Origin: Pseudalkalibacillus decolorationis
GTDB taxonomy: Bacteria; Bacillota; Bacilli; Bacillales; Fictibacillaceae
Assembly (NCBI RefSeq): GCF_024609785.1
Contig: NZ_JANHJQ010000002.1
Coordinates: forward strand, 281,295 to 345,294
Direction: 5' to 3'
DNA: 64,000 nt
In this document: in pieces, positions 1 to 8,541 of the stretch
Position numbering within the stretch: position 1 is the first letter of the stretch
Layout of the letters: every line of letters starts with the position of its first letter
Notes under the pieces: generated by a model
The model's database searches: none
The model's input: the letters and a program-made list of their open reading frames with translations, nothing else
Told to the model about the DNA's origin: nothing
Program-made: the position numbers and the translations under genes

Positions 1-2
1 TT

Positions 3-236
3 TCCGAAAAGGGATTTACATATCCACACGAGGAAGATGCAATGGTCAAAAAGGAAATGACACGCCATGGGGAGCAAGTGATTGTTCTTGCGGACTATAC
101 GAAGTTTAAAAAGAAGCAGTTGTATCGGAGCGTAACGTTTCAAGATGTTGATATTATCATTACAGATCGAACACCTGACAGCGATATTATGTCTCTTTTG
201 GAAGAGTCTAATGTTGAATTAATCGTGGTGGATTAA
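3..236 (+). CDS. DeoR-family transcriptional regulator, C-terminal end (partial)
   Basis: Reading frame open from the window edge and ending at TAA 234-236; the start lies outside. The visible 77 residues include VIVLADYTKFKKKQL, then VDIIITD and a closing VELIVVD. This matches the end of the sugar-phosphate sensing domain of DeoR-family repressors (FruR, GlcR, IolR-like), which carry 'DSSKF/DYTKF' followed by 'vd.lITD'. The helix-turn-helix is not visible, so the regulon cannot be named. A weak stem-loop at 242-268 follows, then a composite repeat. Confidence 0.75.
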   Translation, partial: SEKGFTYPHEEDAMVKKEMTRHGEQVIVLADYTKFKKKQLYRSVTFQDVDIIITDRTPDSDIMSLLEESNVELIVVD

Positions 237-241
237 AAAAC

Positions 242-268
242 GAGGTTAGCTTATTGTAAGTTAACCTC
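242..268 (+). terminator. weak stem-loop after the DeoR-type gene
   Basis: GAGGTTAGCT pairs with AGTTAACCTC with one mismatch, six bases after the stop. The following T tract is poor, so its role as a terminator is uncertain. Confidence 0.4.
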
Positions 269-278
269 TGTCTCCGTT

Positions 279-395
279 TACACGTTAAGAAAGTATAAAA
301 ATACTTTCTTAACGTGTAAAGCAAGGGCCTTTAGGTCACCCCTTTAGGGACTAAGGCGATCGCCAGCGCTAAGGCTTGACAATAGCCAAGTTTTC
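279..395 (+). repeat. composite palindromic repeat (family B/C), copy 1
   Basis: Positions 279-318 are a perfect palindrome with 18-bp arms (TACACGTTAAGAAAGTAT) and a 4-base centre. It is followed by a linker containing CAAGGGCCTTTAGG and a GC-rich hairpin unit (AAGGCGATCGCCAGCG, CTAAGGCTTG, then CCAAGTTTTCTTTA). The palindrome recurs at 18058-18097 and, with one altered arm, at 13831-13868 and 49003-49040. The GC-rich unit recurs at about 7866, 10220, 13694 and 49041. Confidence 0.8.
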
Positions 396-432
396 TTTAT
401 GAGTAAAGAAAGTATAAAAGTTTGCGGCATGG

Positions 433-609
433 ATGTAATGTCCAGCTTCAGCGCCCAACCACTTGGATCACTTCAGGCCTCCTGCGGCGGCAACACACTG
501 AAGTACTTCATGTATATTCCCACGCAGGGCCAAACTCGTTTGGGCCGAGCCTCCTCGTCGGTCTTCCAGTGACCTTCGTGGCTAAGCAGGGCGCTTGCGC
601 TTTTCTTAA
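433..609 (+). repeat. dispersed intergenic repeat family A, copy 1 (subtype 1)
   Basis: It begins ATGTAATGTCCAGCTTCAG and ends GGGCGCTTGCGCTTTTCTTA. The ends are shared with copies at 7760-7952, 10927-11046 and 60016-60146. The middle (GGATCACTTCAG, GCGGCGGCAACA, CCAGTGACCTTCGTGGCT) is shared with the 10927 copy only. I recognise this as a type of abundant intergenic repeat seen in Bacillaceae, but know no firm name for it. The terminal TTA is the stop codon of the minus-strand gene at 606-893. Confidence 0.85.
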
Positions 610-893
610 AGGAAATACATAATAATCACACCTAAAAGATTTGGAGCACTAAATGCTGATAAGTTATTCGCATATTTTCTCCGCCTCTTTCGGTCAGTTT
701 TATTTTCAGAATAATGATTTCCTCGTATTTGGTTACCGCTTATAAAAGCACCTATATATAGCCCACTAATAAATAACGCTACGACACCAGCGGTACCTGA
801 AATCGTATAAAGCATATTCCAGTCATTTGTGAATAACGAAATGAGGATTGAAATTCCGAGTATACTTAACCCAACTAAGAACGATTTTTTCAT
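606..893 (-). CDS. small membrane protein, DUF5316-like
   Basis: A 95-residue protein with two hydrophobic segments at the N-terminus (about residues 4-19 and 27-52) and a basic loop KTDRKRRRKYAN, followed by a short hydrophobic tail. The pattern 'MKKSFLVGLSILGISILIS.LF' fits the DUF5316 family of small Bacillus membrane proteins; its function is unknown. The ATG at 893 is chosen because GGAGGATATAGGGGG lies just upstream; a longer frame to 1046 would run into the methyltransferase gene. The stop codon is supplied by the end of the family A repeat, so the C-terminus may have been reshaped by that insertion. Confidence 0.65.
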   Translation of the reverse strand: MKKSFLVGLSILGISILISLFTNDWNMLYTISGTAGVVALFISGLYIGAFISGNQIRGNHYSENKTDRKRRRKYANNLSAFSAPNLLGVIIMYFL

Positions 894-933
894 GTTCCCC
901 CTATATCCTCCTCCATGTATGAAATTATCCCAT

Positions 934-1650
934 TTAAATAGACATTTTCTTTTGAGCTCTAATGAAAAGAAATTGCGGCTTCTTAGATAGTTTATTATAT
1001 GATTCGGGTGCTTTTTCGCGATATGTTTCAGTTGGCATCGGTTCAATTATTTTTTCAATGACAAAACCATTTAAATATAATGGTTTTATGATTTCAGATA
1101 ACGGTCTTCGATAAAAATGAACGGTTACTTCTTCACCTTGCACATTCCAGGTGTCTTCTAGGAGCTCAGTTGCAAAATAGTTATCACGATTAAACTGTGT
1201 GAAATCCATAAATGGGTGATGGACAGAAAAGACGAGCCTTCCTTTGTCTCGCAAAACCCGATTAAACTCACTAAATGGGATTTCCCAATTTTTTATATAA
1301 TGTAATGTTAACGGTGAGACTACAAGATCGAAGCTGTTACTACTAATTTGTGGAATTGGTTCTGAAAGGTTTGCTTGAAATACAACTGCTTCCTCTCCAA
1401 CTCTCTGTTTTGTTAACTCGATCATATTTGGACTAAAATCAATTGATGTTACTTTCGCTCCCTTGTCATCTAACCATTTTGTATACCATCCTGTGCCACA
1501 TCCAGCGTCAAGAACGCGAAGCCCATCTACGTCAGGTAATAAGGATAAGGTTCCTGGCCGCTCGTAATCGGCATTCGCGGGCTTCTCATCTACATTTCGA
1601 AAATAATAATCAGCAAGCTTTTGAAAAGCATCATATGAAACGTTCTTCAT
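934..1650 (-). CDS. class I SAM-dependent methyltransferase
   Basis: A 238-residue protein with the SAM-binding motif I VLDAGCGTGWYTKWL (about residues 45-59), an acidic motif II end (VTSIDFSPNMIEL) and the post-motif region SFDLVVSPLTLHYIKNW. This is the small-molecule methyltransferase fold (Methyltransf_11/25 type). The substrate cannot be told from sequence. It is a single gene read toward the DUF5316-like gene, about 40 bp apart, so the two may be co-transcribed. GAGAGG lies 10 bases upstream of the ATG. Confidence 0.85.
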   Translation of the reverse strand: MKNVSYDAFQKLADYYFRNVDEKPANADYERPGTLSLLPDVDGLRVLDAGCGTGWYTKWLDDKGAKVTSIDFSPNMIELTKQRVGEEAVVFQANLSEPIPQISSNSFDLVVSPLTLHYIKNWEIPFSEFNRVLRDKGRLVFSVHHPFMDFTQFNRDNYFATELLEDTWNVQGEEVTVHFYRRPLSEIIKPLYLNGFVIEKIIEPMPTETYREKAPESYNKLSKKPQFLFIRAQKKMSI

Positions 1651-1755
1651 AACAAACGAACCTCTCTTCCCCTATATTCCAAGTTTTGAGTTATTCGTAA
1701 TTTTCCAAACATAAACATTATATTACCGTAACTTTATATGTAGGAGGGAATTCCA

Positions 1756-2712
1756 ATTAAAAACGTTCTTCTTTTTACAGATCCAGGTATCGATGATTCA
1801 GTAGCGCTAATTTATTGTATCCTTCATCAAGATATTAATTTGGTAGGTGTAGTGGCAAGCTACGGTAACGTAACAAAGGAACAAGCTATAGAGAACGCCA
1901 ATTACCTTTTGGAAATCGGCAACCTGGAAAAGATACCAGTCATTCGAGGTGCTGAAGGTCCTCTTACAGGTGATGCTACCGTATATTATCCGGAAATACA
2001 TGGACCTGAGGGACTTGGACCGATACGGCCACCTGAGACGGTTTCGGGTAAATTTCTACCCTTCAGTAGCATTTTTAAAATTATCAAAGCATTTGAGAAT
2101 GACATTACAATAGTTGATATTGGGCGAAATACAACATTAGCAATGACGTTCCTTCTGGAATCAGATCTAATGCAAAAGGTAAACGAATTCTTCCTCATGG
2201 GTGGGGCTTTCCTTGTACCCGGGAATGTAACACCTCTAGCTGAAGCAAATGTATATGGAGACCCGACAGCTACAAAAATTGTTCTTTCTAGTGCTCAAAA
2301 CGTTAGCTTATTCCCTTTAAATGTTACGAGGTATGCGTACGTGACCAGTAGTATGGCTGAGATCATTCGTCAACAGTCAAAAAACCCATTTCGTACATTG
2401 GTCCCTAAAGTTATTAACTATTATATCAAGGTCTATGAAAAGCTTGTCCCAGGAATACCTGGAGCACCGATACATGATGTGATATCCATAAGTGCCCTCG
2501 TAAATCCCGAGTTATGCAGCTTTATTTATAAAACAGTTGTGGTCGATGATATTATTGGGCCAGGTCTTGGAGTTACAATTGCTGATTTTCGCCCTGGATC
2601 GTCTAACTTATTGGAGAACTCAACAAATAAGGTTCGAATCGCCGTACAGTTTAACTATCAACTATTTTATCAAGACTTTTTGGATGTCATGACAGGTAAA
2701 ATTGTAAAATAA
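1756..2712 (+). CDS. nucleoside hydrolase (IunH-like), apparent ATT start
   Basis: Inosine/uridine-preferring nucleoside hydrolases cleave the N-glycosidic bond of ribonucleosides. The N-terminal Ca2+/ribose-binding signature is present as LLFTDPGIDDSVAL, which normally reads DTDPGIDDxxAL very close to the start Met. NTTLAMTFLLE, FFLMGGAF, EANVYGDPTA and PIHDVISIS are further family motifs. The frame is closed by TAG at 1741 and has no ATG, GTG or TTG before the signature; the first TTG (1840) would delete it. GGAGG at 1744-1748 sits 7 bases before an ATT at 1756, giving 318 residues, the normal family length. Either translation starts at ATT or an ATG has mutated. Confidence 0.8.
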   Translation: MKNVLLFTDPGIDDSVALIYCILHQDINLVGVVASYGNVTKEQAIENANYLLEIGNLEKIPVIRGAEGPLTGDATVYYPEIHGPEGLGPIRPPETVSGKFLPFSSIFKIIKAFENDITIVDIGRNTTLAMTFLLESDLMQKVNEFFLMGGAFLVPGNVTPLAEANVYGDPTATKIVLSSAQNVSLFPLNVTRYAYVTSSMAEIIRQQSKNPFRTLVPKVINYYIKVYEKLVPGIPGAPIHDVISISALVNPELCSFIYKTVVVDDIIGPGLGVTIADFRPGSSNLLENSTNKVRIAVQFNYQLFYQDFLDVMTGKIVK

Positions 2713-2764
2713 CGATCCTTTTAGTCAAAATATGTTGCGGACTATAGTCACCTGTTGTCGGTAT

Positions 2765-2908
2765 TTAGATATTGGCTTGCTCATATAAAAGTGAAATTGC
2801 TTTTTCTAAGTCAATATCTTTTCCTTCTAAATGTTGCGGTGTCCATGGAATGTAAATGTCAGGCTGAACTCCAATATTATCCATACCTTTCCCTATAATC
2901 CTATACAT
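2765..2908 (-). pseudogene. remnant of an S41-family (C-terminal processing) peptidase
   Basis: A 47-residue frame reads MDNIGVQPDIYIPWTP, then HLEGKDIDLEKAISLLYEQ before TAA. This resembles the extreme C-terminus of S41 peptidases (G-VxPDI, then D-x-x-LEKAIxxL). The catalytic core and PDZ domain are absent, and an in-frame stop lies just upstream at 2912-2914. It is read as the decayed 3' end of a gene; identification rests on a short match. Confidence 0.5.
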
Positions 2909-2978
2909 GTTCTACCTGTATCCTTAGATTCCCTTTATTTGAGGTATGGTCATGGTGCTGAAAATGCCGTAAAAATAT

Positions 2979-3602
2979 TTAATTGTTTTTTTCGAACAGT
3001 AATCGGATAGCAAAAAAACCAAATACAAGACCTTTTGTCCGGTTTATCCATTTTAAAATGGTTGGATTTTTCCACAGCCGATTCCCTACTGATCCTGCAA
3101 GAATGGATAACAACGTAAAAATAGCCAGTGCCTGAATAATAAAAAGCACACCTAAAACTACCATTTGTATCGGTATATTACCCTCACCTGTCGCGACGAA
3201 TTGTGGTAGGAAAGCTAGGAAAAAAATCGAAACCTTTGGATTAAGTAAGTTCATTAAGATCCCTTTTCGATATAAAACGAATGTTGTATGGGATTCAGCT
3301 TTTTGTTCGGCAGGCTGATCTGTTTCTCGAAATGCTTGTACGGCTAGATAAAGAAGATAGATTGCACCTGCTATTTTAATCACATTAAACGCTAGACTAG
3401 ATTGATATATTATTGCTGAAATACCGATGGCAGCAGCAAGGGTATGTCCAATCAATCCTGTACAAAGACCTAATCCAGTTGCAATACCCGCTCTTTTTCC
3501 TTGGGAAACACTTTGTGCAAAAACAAACATAAAGTCAGGACCAGGTGTGATGGTTAATAGAATGGATGCTAATAGAAAGTAGCTGATTGTTTGCAATTCC
3601 AT
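2979..3602 (-). CDS. LysE/RhtB-family amino-acid exporter
   Basis: A 207-residue membrane protein with about six hydrophobic segments. The hallmark TPGPDFMFV lies at residues 19-27, and KGILMNLLNPKVSIFFLAFLPQF spans about residues 113-135. LysE/RhtB translocators export amino acids or homoserine lactones by proton antiport; the substrate cannot be predicted. Start supported by AAGGAGTTCAGAACT before the ATG. It stands alone, with a strong palindrome (3740-3777) behind its promoter region. Confidence 0.9.
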   Translation of the reverse strand: MELQTISYFLLASILLTITPGPDFMFVFAQSVSQGKRAGIATGLGLCTGLIGHTLAAAIGISAIIYQSSLAFNVIKIAGAIYLLYLAVQAFRETDQPAEQKAESHTTFVLYRKGILMNLLNPKVSIFFLAFLPQFVATGEGNIPIQMVVLGVLFIIQALAIFTLLSILAGSVGNRLWKNPTILKWINRTKGLVFGFFAIRLLFEKNN

Positions 3603-3739
3603 AGTTCTGAACTCCTTTTCTAAATAAGTAATATGGCACTTCTTGGATCATTTGTTGCTATGTTTATCCGCCCATTATTCGGTCTCTCCGTACCAAAGTC
3701 AACTGATTCAGTATGTTAAAACAGATCAAATAGGTGTTT

Positions 3740-3777
3740 AGAAGGATGACTTATCTTGAAAAATAAGTCATCCTTCT
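3740..3777 (+). terminator. perfect 15-bp stem-loop, orphan terminator-like
   Basis: AGAAGGATGACTTAT pairs perfectly with ATAAGTCATCCTTCT across an 8-base loop. The downstream T content on the + strand is modest (TATTTAGT). No intact + strand gene precedes it. A 28-residue frame at 3633-3719 (MALLGSFVAMFIRPLFGL at its start) ends just before it and could be the last trace of a lost membrane-protein gene. Confidence 0.45.
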
Positions 3778-3875
3778 TATTTAGTCCCTATTATATAGGT
3801 CATTATAGAAATGTGTCGATAAACGTCTTATTGATTAATTAACATTTCCATTGGATAGATTACATTTGGACCAGT

Positions 3876-4898
3876 TTAATTTACTTCTCTATCTGCTACT
3901 TTGACAATATACTTACCGATGTTTTCCCCTTTAAAAAGACCTAGAAATGCATCAGGAATATTATTGAAGCCTTCTACTACCGTTTCTCGGTAAGTTAGCC
4001 TTCCTTCGTTCAACCATTTTGCTAGGTCTTGGATCGCTTCTTCAAAATGTGCACCATAATCAGAAACGATGAATCCTTTCATTAAAGCGCTATTGATTAA
4101 TAATTGAGATTGAATTCTTGGACCTAAATCTGGTTTTTCAAGGTTGTACAATGAAATCTGACCGCAAACTGGTATACGAGCTCCTTTATTAATTAACCGT
4201 AATACTGAGTCCGACACTTCTCCACCGACATTGTCATAATAAACGTCAATACCGTCTTGACATGCCTGTTTCAATTCGTCCCGAAAGTTTTCCGATTTGT
4301 AATTGACGACTTCATCAAAATGCAGGTCGTTTTTTAAGTAATTGATTTTCTCTTGAGTCCCTGCAATCCCGACAACTTTAGCCCCAGCAATCTTCGCGAT
4401 TTGACCGACTACAGTTCCAACTGCTCCTGCAGCCCCTGACACAACGACCGTCTCTCCTTCTTTCGGTTTACCAATATCAAGAAGTCCAAAATAAGCAGTC
4501 ATACCAGGCATTCCTAATACACCAAGGTGTGTTGAAATAGGTGCTTGCTCAGGATTAATCTTCCGCAATTGATTCTCTGGAACCAAATGATACGTTTGCC
4601 AGCCAAGGTCACCGATAACAACATCACCTTTTTGGAGATCCGAACTTTTCGAATCAATGACTTCAGCAATAACACCTCCTGTGATCATTTTACCTACTTC
4701 ATAAGGTTTGACATATGACTTACTGTCGCTCATTCGCCCTCTCATGTATGGATCAACAGAAACGTATAACGTTTTCAGCAATACTTCGCCAGTGTCAGGA
4801 TTTTCGAGTGCCATTTTGTTCCATTCAAAATCCGATTTTTCCGGCATTCCTTTTGGTCTTTTTGCTAGTCGTATTTGTTTGGTTGTAATTGATGTCAT
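3876..4898 (-). CDS. yfmJ: NADP-dependent oxidoreductase, MDR family (YfmJ-like)
   Basis: A 340-residue zinc-independent medium-chain reductase of the YfmJ/leukotriene-B4 12-hydroxydehydrogenase type. It has the N-terminal segment LLKTLYVSVDPYMRGRMSD, the nucleotide-binding GAAGAVGTVVGQIAKIAGA (about residues 155-173) and the closing SDYGAHFEEAIQDL / PDAFLGLFKGENIGK region typical of B. subtilis YfmJ. It probably reduces alpha,beta-unsaturated aldehydes or ketones with NADPH in the cytosol. Single gene; the ATG is preceded by AAAGGTGGGATAT. Confidence 0.9.
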   Translation of the reverse strand: MTSITTKQIRLAKRPKGMPEKSDFEWNKMALENPDTGEVLLKTLYVSVDPYMRGRMSDSKSYVKPYEVGKMITGGVIAEVIDSKSSDLQKGDVVIGDLGWQTYHLVPENQLRKINPEQAPISTHLGVLGMPGMTAYFGLLDIGKPKEGETVVVSGAAGAVGTVVGQIAKIAGAKVVGIAGTQEKINYLKNDLHFDEVVNYKSENFRDELKQACQDGIDVYYDNVGGEVSDSVLRLINKGARIPVCGQISLYNLEKPDLGPRIQSQLLINSALMKGFIVSDYGAHFEEAIQDLAKWLNEGRLTYRETVVEGFNNIPDAFLGLFKGENIGKYIVKVADREVN

Positions 4899-5026
4899 AT
4901 ATATCCCACCTTTTTTAGCGTTAACCCTATTATAGTTCTCATTAAGTAGAGAACAAAATAGTACGCTTATAAAGCATAGTTGTGTGATATAATTACAAAA
5001 TTACGTTTAAATGATGAGGTTAGAAA

Positions 5027-6400
5027 ATGTACAAAACAAACACAACAAGGCAAAAGTTAAAACAATTTTTACTTATTTTATTTCCAATTGTCGTTACACA
5101 GGTCGGTTTATATTCAATGAGTTTCTTTGATACATTAATGAGCGGGCAAGCGAGTCCAGAAGATTTAGCAGGTGTAGCGATTGGCTCGAGCCTATGGGTT
5201 CCGGTATTTACAGGTTTGAGTGGTATACTGATGGCATTGACACCGATTGTTTCACAGTTAGTTGGCGGGGATCAGCGGAAAAAGGTCCCGTATTCTGTCG
5301 TGCAAGCTGTGTATTTATCTATCTTTCTTTCAATAGTTGTGATTGTAATTGGTTCGGTTGTTCTAGGCCCAATATTAGGTGCTATGGAATTAGATAATAA
5401 AGTAGAAACTGTAGCTTTCCGTTATTTGTTCGCCCTATCTTTTGGAGTTCTGCCCTTATTTCTGTATACAGTATTACGGTGCTTCATTGATGCTTTAGGA
5501 GAAACCCGCACAACCATGGTAATAACGCTATTATCATTACCGATTAATGTAGTGTTTAACTATTTATTGATATTCGGAAAATGGGGATTACCAGAACTTG
5601 GGGGTGTGGGTGCAGGATATGCATCTTCGATAACGTATTGGTTTATTTTAATCATTACGATCTTTGTTGTAGCTCGACATGAACCGTTCTCTCTCTTTCG
5701 TATTTTTCAAAAATGGTACCGGGTATCTTTATCATCTTGGAAAGAGCTTTTGAAAATAGGAATTCCAATAGGTTTTGCGATCTTTTTTGAGGTAAGTATT
5801 TTTGCAGCGGTAACATTATTAATGAGTGAATATAATACAACAACAATTGCGGCACATCAAGCAGCAATTAACTTTGCATCTATGCTTTATATGATTCCAT
5901 TAAGTATCTCGATGGCATTGACAATTACGGTAGGTTTTGAAGTTGGTGCAAAGCGAATTGAGGATGCTCGGCAATATAGTACACTTGGAATTACAATTGC
6001 TGTGTTAATTTCTTTATTGTCTGCGGGCATTTTGATTTTGTTTAGTGAACCAATTGCAGGTTTATATACAAAGGACAACGCAGTGTTGGAACTAACCGCA
6101 CATTTCTTGATTTATGCGATTTTCTTTCAGTTATCGGATGCGATTGCTGCACCGATACAAGGCGCCTTGCGTGGTTATAAAGATGTAAATATTACACTCA
6201 TTATGGCGTTAATTTCGTACTGGGTTGTTGGTTTGCCGCTTGGATACGTATTAGCAAATTACAGCTCGTTAGGACCATTTGGGTATTGGATCGGGTTAAG
6301 TTCTGGTTTGCTTTGTGGTGCCATCACCTTGTACTTTCGGCTTCGTCACTTGCAAAAACGTTACTCTATTCAAACAGGACTTTCCAAAAAGACAATATAG
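5027..6400 (+). CDS. yojI: MATE-family multidrug efflux transporter (YojI-like)
   Basis: A 457-residue protein with 12 hydrophobic segments in two MATE repeats. The first repeat shows [22 protein letters not shown] and [15 protein letters not shown]; the second shows [24 protein letters not shown] and [12 protein letters not shown]. Sequence and length agree well with B. subtilis YojI/NorM. It exports cationic drugs in exchange for Na+ or H+. A bidirectional terminator at 6444-6483 separates it from the convergent dioxygenase gene. Confidence 0.92.
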   Translation: MYKTNTTRQKLKQFLLILFPIVVTQVGLYSMSFFDTLMSGQASPEDLAGVAIGSSLWVPVFTGLSGILMALTPIVSQLVGGDQRKKVPYSVVQAVYLSIFLSIVVIVIGSVVLGPILGAMELDNKVETVAFRYLFALSFGVLPLFLYTVLRCFIDALGETRTTMVITLLSLPINVVFNYLLIFGKWGLPELGGVGAGYASSITYWFILIITIFVVARHEPFSLFRIFQKWYRVSLSSWKELLKIGIPIGFAIFFEVSIFAAVTLLMSEYNTTTIAAHQAAINFASMLYMIPLSISMALTITVGFEVGAKRIEDARQYSTLGITIAVLISLLSAGILILFSEPIAGLYTKDNAVLELTAHFLIYAIFFQLSDAIAAPIQGALRGYKDVNITLIMALISYWVVGLPLGYVLANYSSLGPFGYWIGLSSGLLCGAITLYFRLRHLQKRYSIQTGLSKKTI

Positions 6401-6443
6401 ACTACAAGTCGTCAAGTATTTTAAAAATTCTATTCATAAAAGA

Positions 6444-6483
6444 AGGCCGATCTTTTCCGAATCTAAGCATCGATGATCGGCCT
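6444..6483. terminator. bidirectional terminator between the MATE and CsiD-type genes
   Basis: AGGCCGATC and GATCGGCCT form a 9-bp GC-rich stem between two convergent genes. It is followed by T-rich sequence on the + strand and preceded by A-rich sequence, as expected for a two-way terminator. Confidence 0.7.
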
Positions 6484-6563
6484 AATTCCTCAATTATCTT
6501 TTCTCAAACCTTAATGAGTACAAATATTCTTTTTCTTTCAGTTGTTCGGATCACCGGAATTAA

Positions 6564-7499
6564 TTACACTTTGGCAAAGTATCCTCTTTGTCTAAGTAAT
6601 TCGCGATGTAGGTCTGGACTTTTCTCGAAAGCTGCTCTTCCATGTAGCCAAAACATATTATTCACCATGACAAGATCTCCAACAGGTAAAGGAAGATCAA
6701 TTGTATGCTTACTGTTTTCCATGGATTCTGAAAGATCTTTTAAATATGTCGCTTGCTCCATTGTAGATGGATTAGCAAATTGATCAATAAAGCAAATACA
6801 GGGCTTTCCGTTTTGTTCAAAAAAAGTCTGGTTGTAGACGGTTTGTTCAACATTTTTGCTGGATGGGGCTTTGTATTCGATACGACATGTTGCAAGTGGA
6901 TGGGTTGAATAATGTTCTAAGTCTTCCCAATCGTCTAAATGCAACAGTCGAGATTCTCCACCTATTGCATTTTCTTCTGCAAACTTCATCATTAACAACC
7001 AATCTGTGGGTTCATTTACAAAAGTACCATCCGTATGAAGAGTAAAGCGACGATAGGCCTGTCTTAAATAAGAATCACTTTCGTCTGTATCTTTTACTGT
7101 AAATCGTGCATAATATGTGCCTGACATGGCGTCAAAATTAACGCCGCCGAGCAAATGTGCAAGAGCTGTCGCAAATTTAATGTAGTCATCATAATCCTCA
7201 GTTTGGTACTGCATACCAACTGTAAAACCACCTGAATCCCGATCATGTAAAATAGCACGAACCGTTTCTGAAAATCGTTTACCGAGTATCTTTTCCAGGG
7301 ATTGTGACAAAGCTAACCTCATATAAGGCACATACTCCAGCTGTTGTGCATTTACATGTCTATTCTCTGACAAAAACGTATACAACGAATCATTATTGAT
7401 TTCAAGATGATACAGACGATGATGATGTGGGTGGTTTTTGACCTCAAATGTCTCCTTTCCCCCTACTAACGACTTTACAACTTCTTTAACAACACTCAT
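6564..7499 (-). CDS. CsiD/GlaH-type Fe(II)/2-oxoglutarate dioxygenase
   Basis: A 311-residue member of the CsiD family; E. coli CsiD (GlaH, about 325 residues) hydroxylates glutarate to L-2-hydroxyglutarate. The iron ligands are visible as HTDG (H155, D157) and WLHGR (H286), with Arg residues in HRELLRQRGYF for 2-oxoglutarate. LLMMKFAEENAIGGESRLLHLDDW is a family signature. The E. coli partner LhgO is not in the window, so glutarate as substrate is only inferred. The ATG has AAGGAGGAAGAAAA upstream. A TTGACA-17-TAAAAT promoter at 7699-7727 implies a leader of about 190 nt. Confidence 0.82.
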   Translation of the reverse strand: MSVVKEVVKSLVGGKETFEVKNHPHHHRLYHLEINNDSLYTFLSENRHVNAQQLEYVPYMRLALSQSLEKILGKRFSETVRAILHDRDSGGFTVGMQYQTEDYDDYIKFATALAHLLGGVNFDAMSGTYYARFTVKDTDESDSYLRQAYRRFTLHTDGTFVNEPTDWLLMMKFAEENAIGGESRLLHLDDWEDLEHYSTHPLATCRIEYKAPSSKNVEQTVYNQTFFEQNGKPCICFIDQFANPSTMEQATYLKDLSESMENSKHTIDLPLPVGDLVMVNNMFWLHGRAAFEKSPDLHRELLRQRGYFAKV

Positions 7500-7698
7500 T
7501 TTTCTTCCTCCTTTTTTTAAAAAACAATAAAAATAGCCAGTTATACCATTCCAATGTGAAATGATAGAACTCGCTACTAGTCTAATTATGGCTTCTTGAA
7601 AGGAAGTCCGATAGACTTAACAGTTATTCATTAATTTAGTTAATAATCATTACTTGACGCGGAAGGGGTTTCCTACCTACGGGTAATTTATAATAATA

Positions 7699-7727
7699 AT
7701 TTTAGTAATATTTTTTCAGTTTGTCAA
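7699..7727 (-). promoter_or_regulatory. sigma-A-type promoter of the CsiD-type gene
   Basis: On the minus strand TTGACA (7727-7722) and TAAAAT (7704-7699) are separated by 17 bases. Transcription would start near 7692, leaving an unusually long leader of about 190 nt in which I recognise no known riboswitch. Confidence 0.55.
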
Positions 7728-7759
7728 TATTTATTTCGAAAATTACGAATTGTTTATTC

Positions 7760-7952
7760 GATGTCTAGCTCCAGCGCCCAGCTACTCGAGGTCGCTTCGA
7801 TTCTTCCACAAACACAAAAGGCGTGTTCTGTTGCAGAATCTCCAGCGCTTGCACTCACAAGCATAAGTGTAACTAAGGTGATCGCCTGAAATGCTTGGCG
7901 TTTACCAAGTTTTCTTTATCGTACCTGAACAGGGCGCTTCTGCTTTTCTTAA
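7760..7952 (+). repeat. repeat family A, copy 2 (subtype 2) with a nested B/C unit
   Basis: The ends match the other A copies (ATGTCTAGCTCCAGCGCCCA, and AGGGCGCTTCTGCTTTTCTT). The interior (CTCGAGGTCGCTTC, CTTCCACAAACACAAAAGG) matches the 60016 copy. Between GCTTG and CGTACCTGAACAGGG this copy carries about 60 extra bases, roughly 7850-7915. That insert includes the GC-rich hairpin unit of the B/C family (CTAAGGTGATCGCC, then CCAAGTTTTCTTTA). The terminal TTA forms the stop codon of the gene at 7949-8257. Confidence 0.85.
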
Positions 7953-8257
7953 GTAATCAAACTAAATTGCTTGTACGCATCTTTAACTGCCGCAATTAAT
8001 GCTGATTGAGCTTTGCCGTGATAGTGTTTTTCAATCGTATGAATAATGGGATCTAATCCATCCAAAAAGCTATATCCTTTCAACAACTTACTAATGAAAT
8101 TCTGAGCATGACCCGTTGTTAACGTGCATGAAGCGTCAAGAATAACCCAATATTTTCGATCTACTTCAATGGTAATTGTTAATGTTTGATGTATTTCGCT
8201 CGCTGACATTCCTTGTGGAAGCTTTGCATGTCCCGCTAACATCACCATTTTTTCCAT
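7949..8257 (-). CDS. DUF3870-like protein
   Basis: A 102-residue soluble protein of mixed alpha/beta character, MEKMVMLAGHAKLPQGMSA at its start. It resembles DUF3870 proteins of Firmicutes, for which I know no function. The ATG at 8257 is chosen over the one at 8272 because GGAGGTGGAGATT sits directly before it. Its stop codon is provided by the end of the family A repeat. Confidence 0.6.
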   Translation of the reverse strand: MEKMVMLAGHAKLPQGMSASEIHQTLTITIEVDRKYWVILDASCTLTTGHAQNFISKLLKGYSFLDGLDPIIHTIEKHYHGKAQSALIAAVKDAYKQFSLIT

Positions 8258-8541
8258 AATCTCCACCTCCAACCCATACCTTTTCGTTCAATAATTCAAT
8301 AAAAGTGTCGCCTGTTTAAACCGCCTAAGTTTTCACCCAGAACTTTATCTGTTCATTCAGAGCATATAAATATCATACTACTTTTTAATGTTAAATGTTA
8401 GATAAATTAGATTACTTAAGCTGAAGCAGTACATAATAACGATACTTGGTATAAACCTAAAAGCTATCTCTAACATGTATGATTTACTTTCTTTCATCGA
8501 ATACTACTACACGAATGATCGATGAAAGGAAAGTGGATAAA
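8258..8541. other. intergenic region between divergent genes
   Basis: About 280 bases of AT-rich sequence that must hold the promoters of the DUF3870-like gene and the MFS gene. I see no repeat, RNA gene or palindrome in it. Confidence 0.5.

Noticed and set aside
422..622. A 66-codon + strand frame in the first family A repeat
   Set aside because: It lies within repeat sequence found elsewhere in the window in non-coding places, and has no ribosome binding site.
3633..3719. A 28-residue hydrophobic frame that could be the end of a lost transporter gene
   Set aside because: Too short to assign; only the stem-loop behind it suggests that a gene once ended here.
7500..7700. A riboswitch in the long leader of the CsiD-type gene
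   Set aside because: No conserved motif of a riboswitch class known to me could be found; only the length is unusual.
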